From NCBI GenBank assembly GCA_036941025.1, contig JAYMNP010000001.1, positions 3,494,501-3,558,500 of the forward strand: 64,000 nucleotides of DNA, written 5' to 3'. The DNA is from Lachnospiraceae bacterium JLR.KK002 (GTDB taxonomy: Bacteria > Bacillota > Clostridia > Lachnospirales > Lachnospiraceae). The notes beneath the pieces were generated by a model, which saw only the letters and a list, made by a program, of their open reading frames with translations, was not told the origin of the DNA and ran no database searches. This document shows positions 62,848-64,000 of the stretch, in pieces. The translations under genes were made by a program, and so were the position numbers. Each line of letters begins with the position of its first letter. Positions within the stretch are counted from its first letter, which is position 1.

Positions 62848-63657
62848 ATGGATGAACTGAACAACAACATCGTAGAAGAAGTTATGAAAAGGCTGGGCGC
62901 CGTTGCTTCTCCTGCAGAGGAGAAATGCTGCGAAGCTCCTGCAGCTGCTTCACCGGAATGCAACCTGACAGAGTATGTTGGCACAACAATGGGCCATACA
63001 ATCGGACTGGTTATCGCAAACGTTGACCATCAGGTTCATGAAGCACTTAAAATTGATCCTAAATATCGTGCTATCGGCATCATCAGTGACCGTGTAGGTG
63101 CAGGTCCGCAGATTTTTGCAGCTGATGAGGCAGTAAAAGCAACAAACAGTGAATGTCTTCTGGTAGAGTGTCCCCGTGACACAGAAGGCGGTGCAGGACA
63201 CGGTTCCCTGATTATTTTCGGAGCTGAAGATGTATCGGATGCCCGTCGTGCAGTAGAAGTCTGCCTGCGCGAGATTCCGCGTACAATGGGCGATGTTTAC
63301 GGTAACAGTGCAGGACATCTGGAGTTCCAGTACAGTGCCCGCGCTTCTTATGTATTAAATAAAGTATGGGGTGCACCTCTTGGCAAGGCTTTTGGTATTA
63401 CCGTAGGTGCTCCGGCAGGTATCGGTGTGGTTCTGGCAGATGCGGCTTCCAAGGCTGCAACCATTGATGCTATCACCATCGCAACACCTGGCAATGGCGG
63501 AACCAGCTTCTCCAACGAAGTAAACTACTTCTTCTCCGGTGATTCCGGTGCGGTGAAGCAGGCGATTATTGCAGCTCGTGACGTAGGACTTCAGTTACTG
63601 AAGAGCCTGGCGCCGGATGAGGAGCTGAAATCAACCACTACCCCTTACATTCTTTAA
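62848..63657 (+). CDS. pduB: Microcompartment shell protein PduB (BMC-T)
   Basis: A 269-residue tandem BMC protein forming trimers. N-terminal amphipathic helix NNIVEEVMKRLG joined by a Cys/Ala/Pro linker (EEKCCEAPAAASPEC) to the first BMC half (GHTIGLVIANVDHQVHEALKI) and the second half (GAPLGKAFGITVGAPAGIGV). In Salmonella the PduB N-terminal extension ties the enzyme core to the shell; the same design is seen here. Start ATG 62848 behind TTGGAGGG. Confidence 0.93.
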   Translation: MDELNNNIVEEVMKRLGAVASPAEEKCCEAPAAASPECNLTEYVGTTMGHTIGLVIANVDHQVHEALKIDPKYRAIGIISDRVGAGPQIFAADEAVKATNSECLLVECPRDTEGGAGHGSLIIFGAEDVSDARRAVEVCLREIPRTMGDVYGNSAGHLEFQYSARASYVLNKVWGAPLGKAFGITVGAPAGIGVVLADAASKAATIDAITIATPGNGGTSFSNEVNYFFSGDSGAVKQAIIAARDVGLQLLKSLAPDEELKSTTTPYIL

Positions 63658-63677
63658 TCAGGAAGGAGCTGTAAGCT

Positions 63678-64000
63678 ATGAAATCAAAACGTTTTGAAGT
63701 GTTGGCGAACCGCCCGGTAAATCAGGACGGTTACGTCAAGGAGTGGCCTGAGGTTGGTCTGATTGCAATGAACAGCCCCTTCGATCCGACTCCGAGCATC
63801 AAGATTGAAAACGGGCGCGTAACAGAGCTGGACGGTAAGTGCCGCGCTGATTTTGATATGTTGGATACCTTTATTGCAGACCATGCAATTCGTCTGGAGA
63901 ATGCAGAAAAGGCAATGGCCCTGGATTCACTTGAAATTGCACGTAAAATTATAGATATTAATGTTTCCCGTAAGGAAATTCTGGATATTACACTTTCCAT
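63678..64000 (+). CDS. pduC: Propanediol dehydratase large subunit (partial)
   Basis: The first 107 residues, MKSKRFEVLANRPVNQDGYV to ISRKEILDITLS-like text at the window edge, match the N-terminus of PduC (B12-dependent diol dehydratase, which converts 1,2-propanediol to propionaldehyde). RBS AGGAAGGAGCTG. The gene continues beyond 64000; the medium and small subunits are expected next. Confidence 0.93.
   Translation, partial: MKSKRFEVLANRPVNQDGYVKEWPEVGLIAMNSPFDPTPSIKIENGRVTELDGKCRADFDMLDTFIADHAIRLENAEKAMALDSLEIARKIIDINVSRKEILDITLS

Overview
The window covers the replication-origin region of a Gram-positive, AT-leaning anaerobe of the class Clostridia, most likely a gut member of the family Lachnospiraceae. 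The evidence is the gene order rpmH-rnpA-yidD-yidC-khpB-mnmE-mnmG-rsmG on one side of oriC and dnaA-dnaN-yaaA-recF-gyrB-gyrA on the other, DUF3881, DUF4446 and HD-GYP genes near parAB, DUF6034 lipoproteins, and frequent TTG starts behind strong GGAGG sites. The genus cannot be fixed from the sequence alone.

Layout. (1) 1-2.85 kb: the end of an integrated mobile element, probably an ICE, with its own ParA/ParB pair, two small genes and an array of ATTAGCA heptamers. It abuts a tRNA-Arg(CCT) gene, and a 5' fragment of the same tRNA lies just upstream of that gene. (2) 3-17.6 kb, minus strand: the left arm of the origin. It holds DUF3881, an HD-GYP protein, DUF4446, spo0J/soj with two perfect parS sites, a NarL-type two-component system, a degenerate alpha/beta hydrolase (plus strand), and the rsmG-to-rpmH block. 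(3) 17.6-19.9 kb: a bipartite oriC with DnaA boxes on both sides of dnaA. (4) 18.2-27 kb, plus strand: dnaA to gyrA. (5) 27-40 kb: accessory DNA with three Uma2-family genes, two very large paralogous surface proteins (beta-helix plus InlB-type repeats), a decayed tail of a third, a PIN toxin-antitoxin pair, a GC-rich branched palindromic element, and a class B sortase overlapping the second adhesin.

(6) 40-49.5 kb: a chemoreceptor, a COG3044 ABC-class ATPase, an XpaC/TelA/PF06541 envelope-stress cluster and an OmpR-type two-component system. (7) 50-57.8 kb: a tightly packed seven-gene membrane operon with two paralogous DUF6034 lipoproteins, two ABC-2-like permeases, an ATPase, a membrane-anchored extracellular protein and what looks like a solitary MacB-type extracytoplasmic domain. 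I consider this the best candidate for an undescribed system. (8) 58.3-64 kb: the start of a propanediol-utilisation (pdu) microcompartment locus. A PocR-domain sensor whose kinase half has lost its key residues, an AraC-type response regulator and an iron alcohol dehydrogenase are followed by a strongly structured 590-bp gap, then shell proteins PduA-like and PduB and the start of PduC, which runs off the window.

How the parts work together: regions 2-4 are the chromosome replication and segregation core plus ribosome and tRNA maturation. Region 5 is a variable surface-display island with its own sortase. Region 8 would sense a diol or related ligand through PocR and activate shell and diol-dehydratase genes through the AraC regulator, probably at a promoter that lacks a -35 box.
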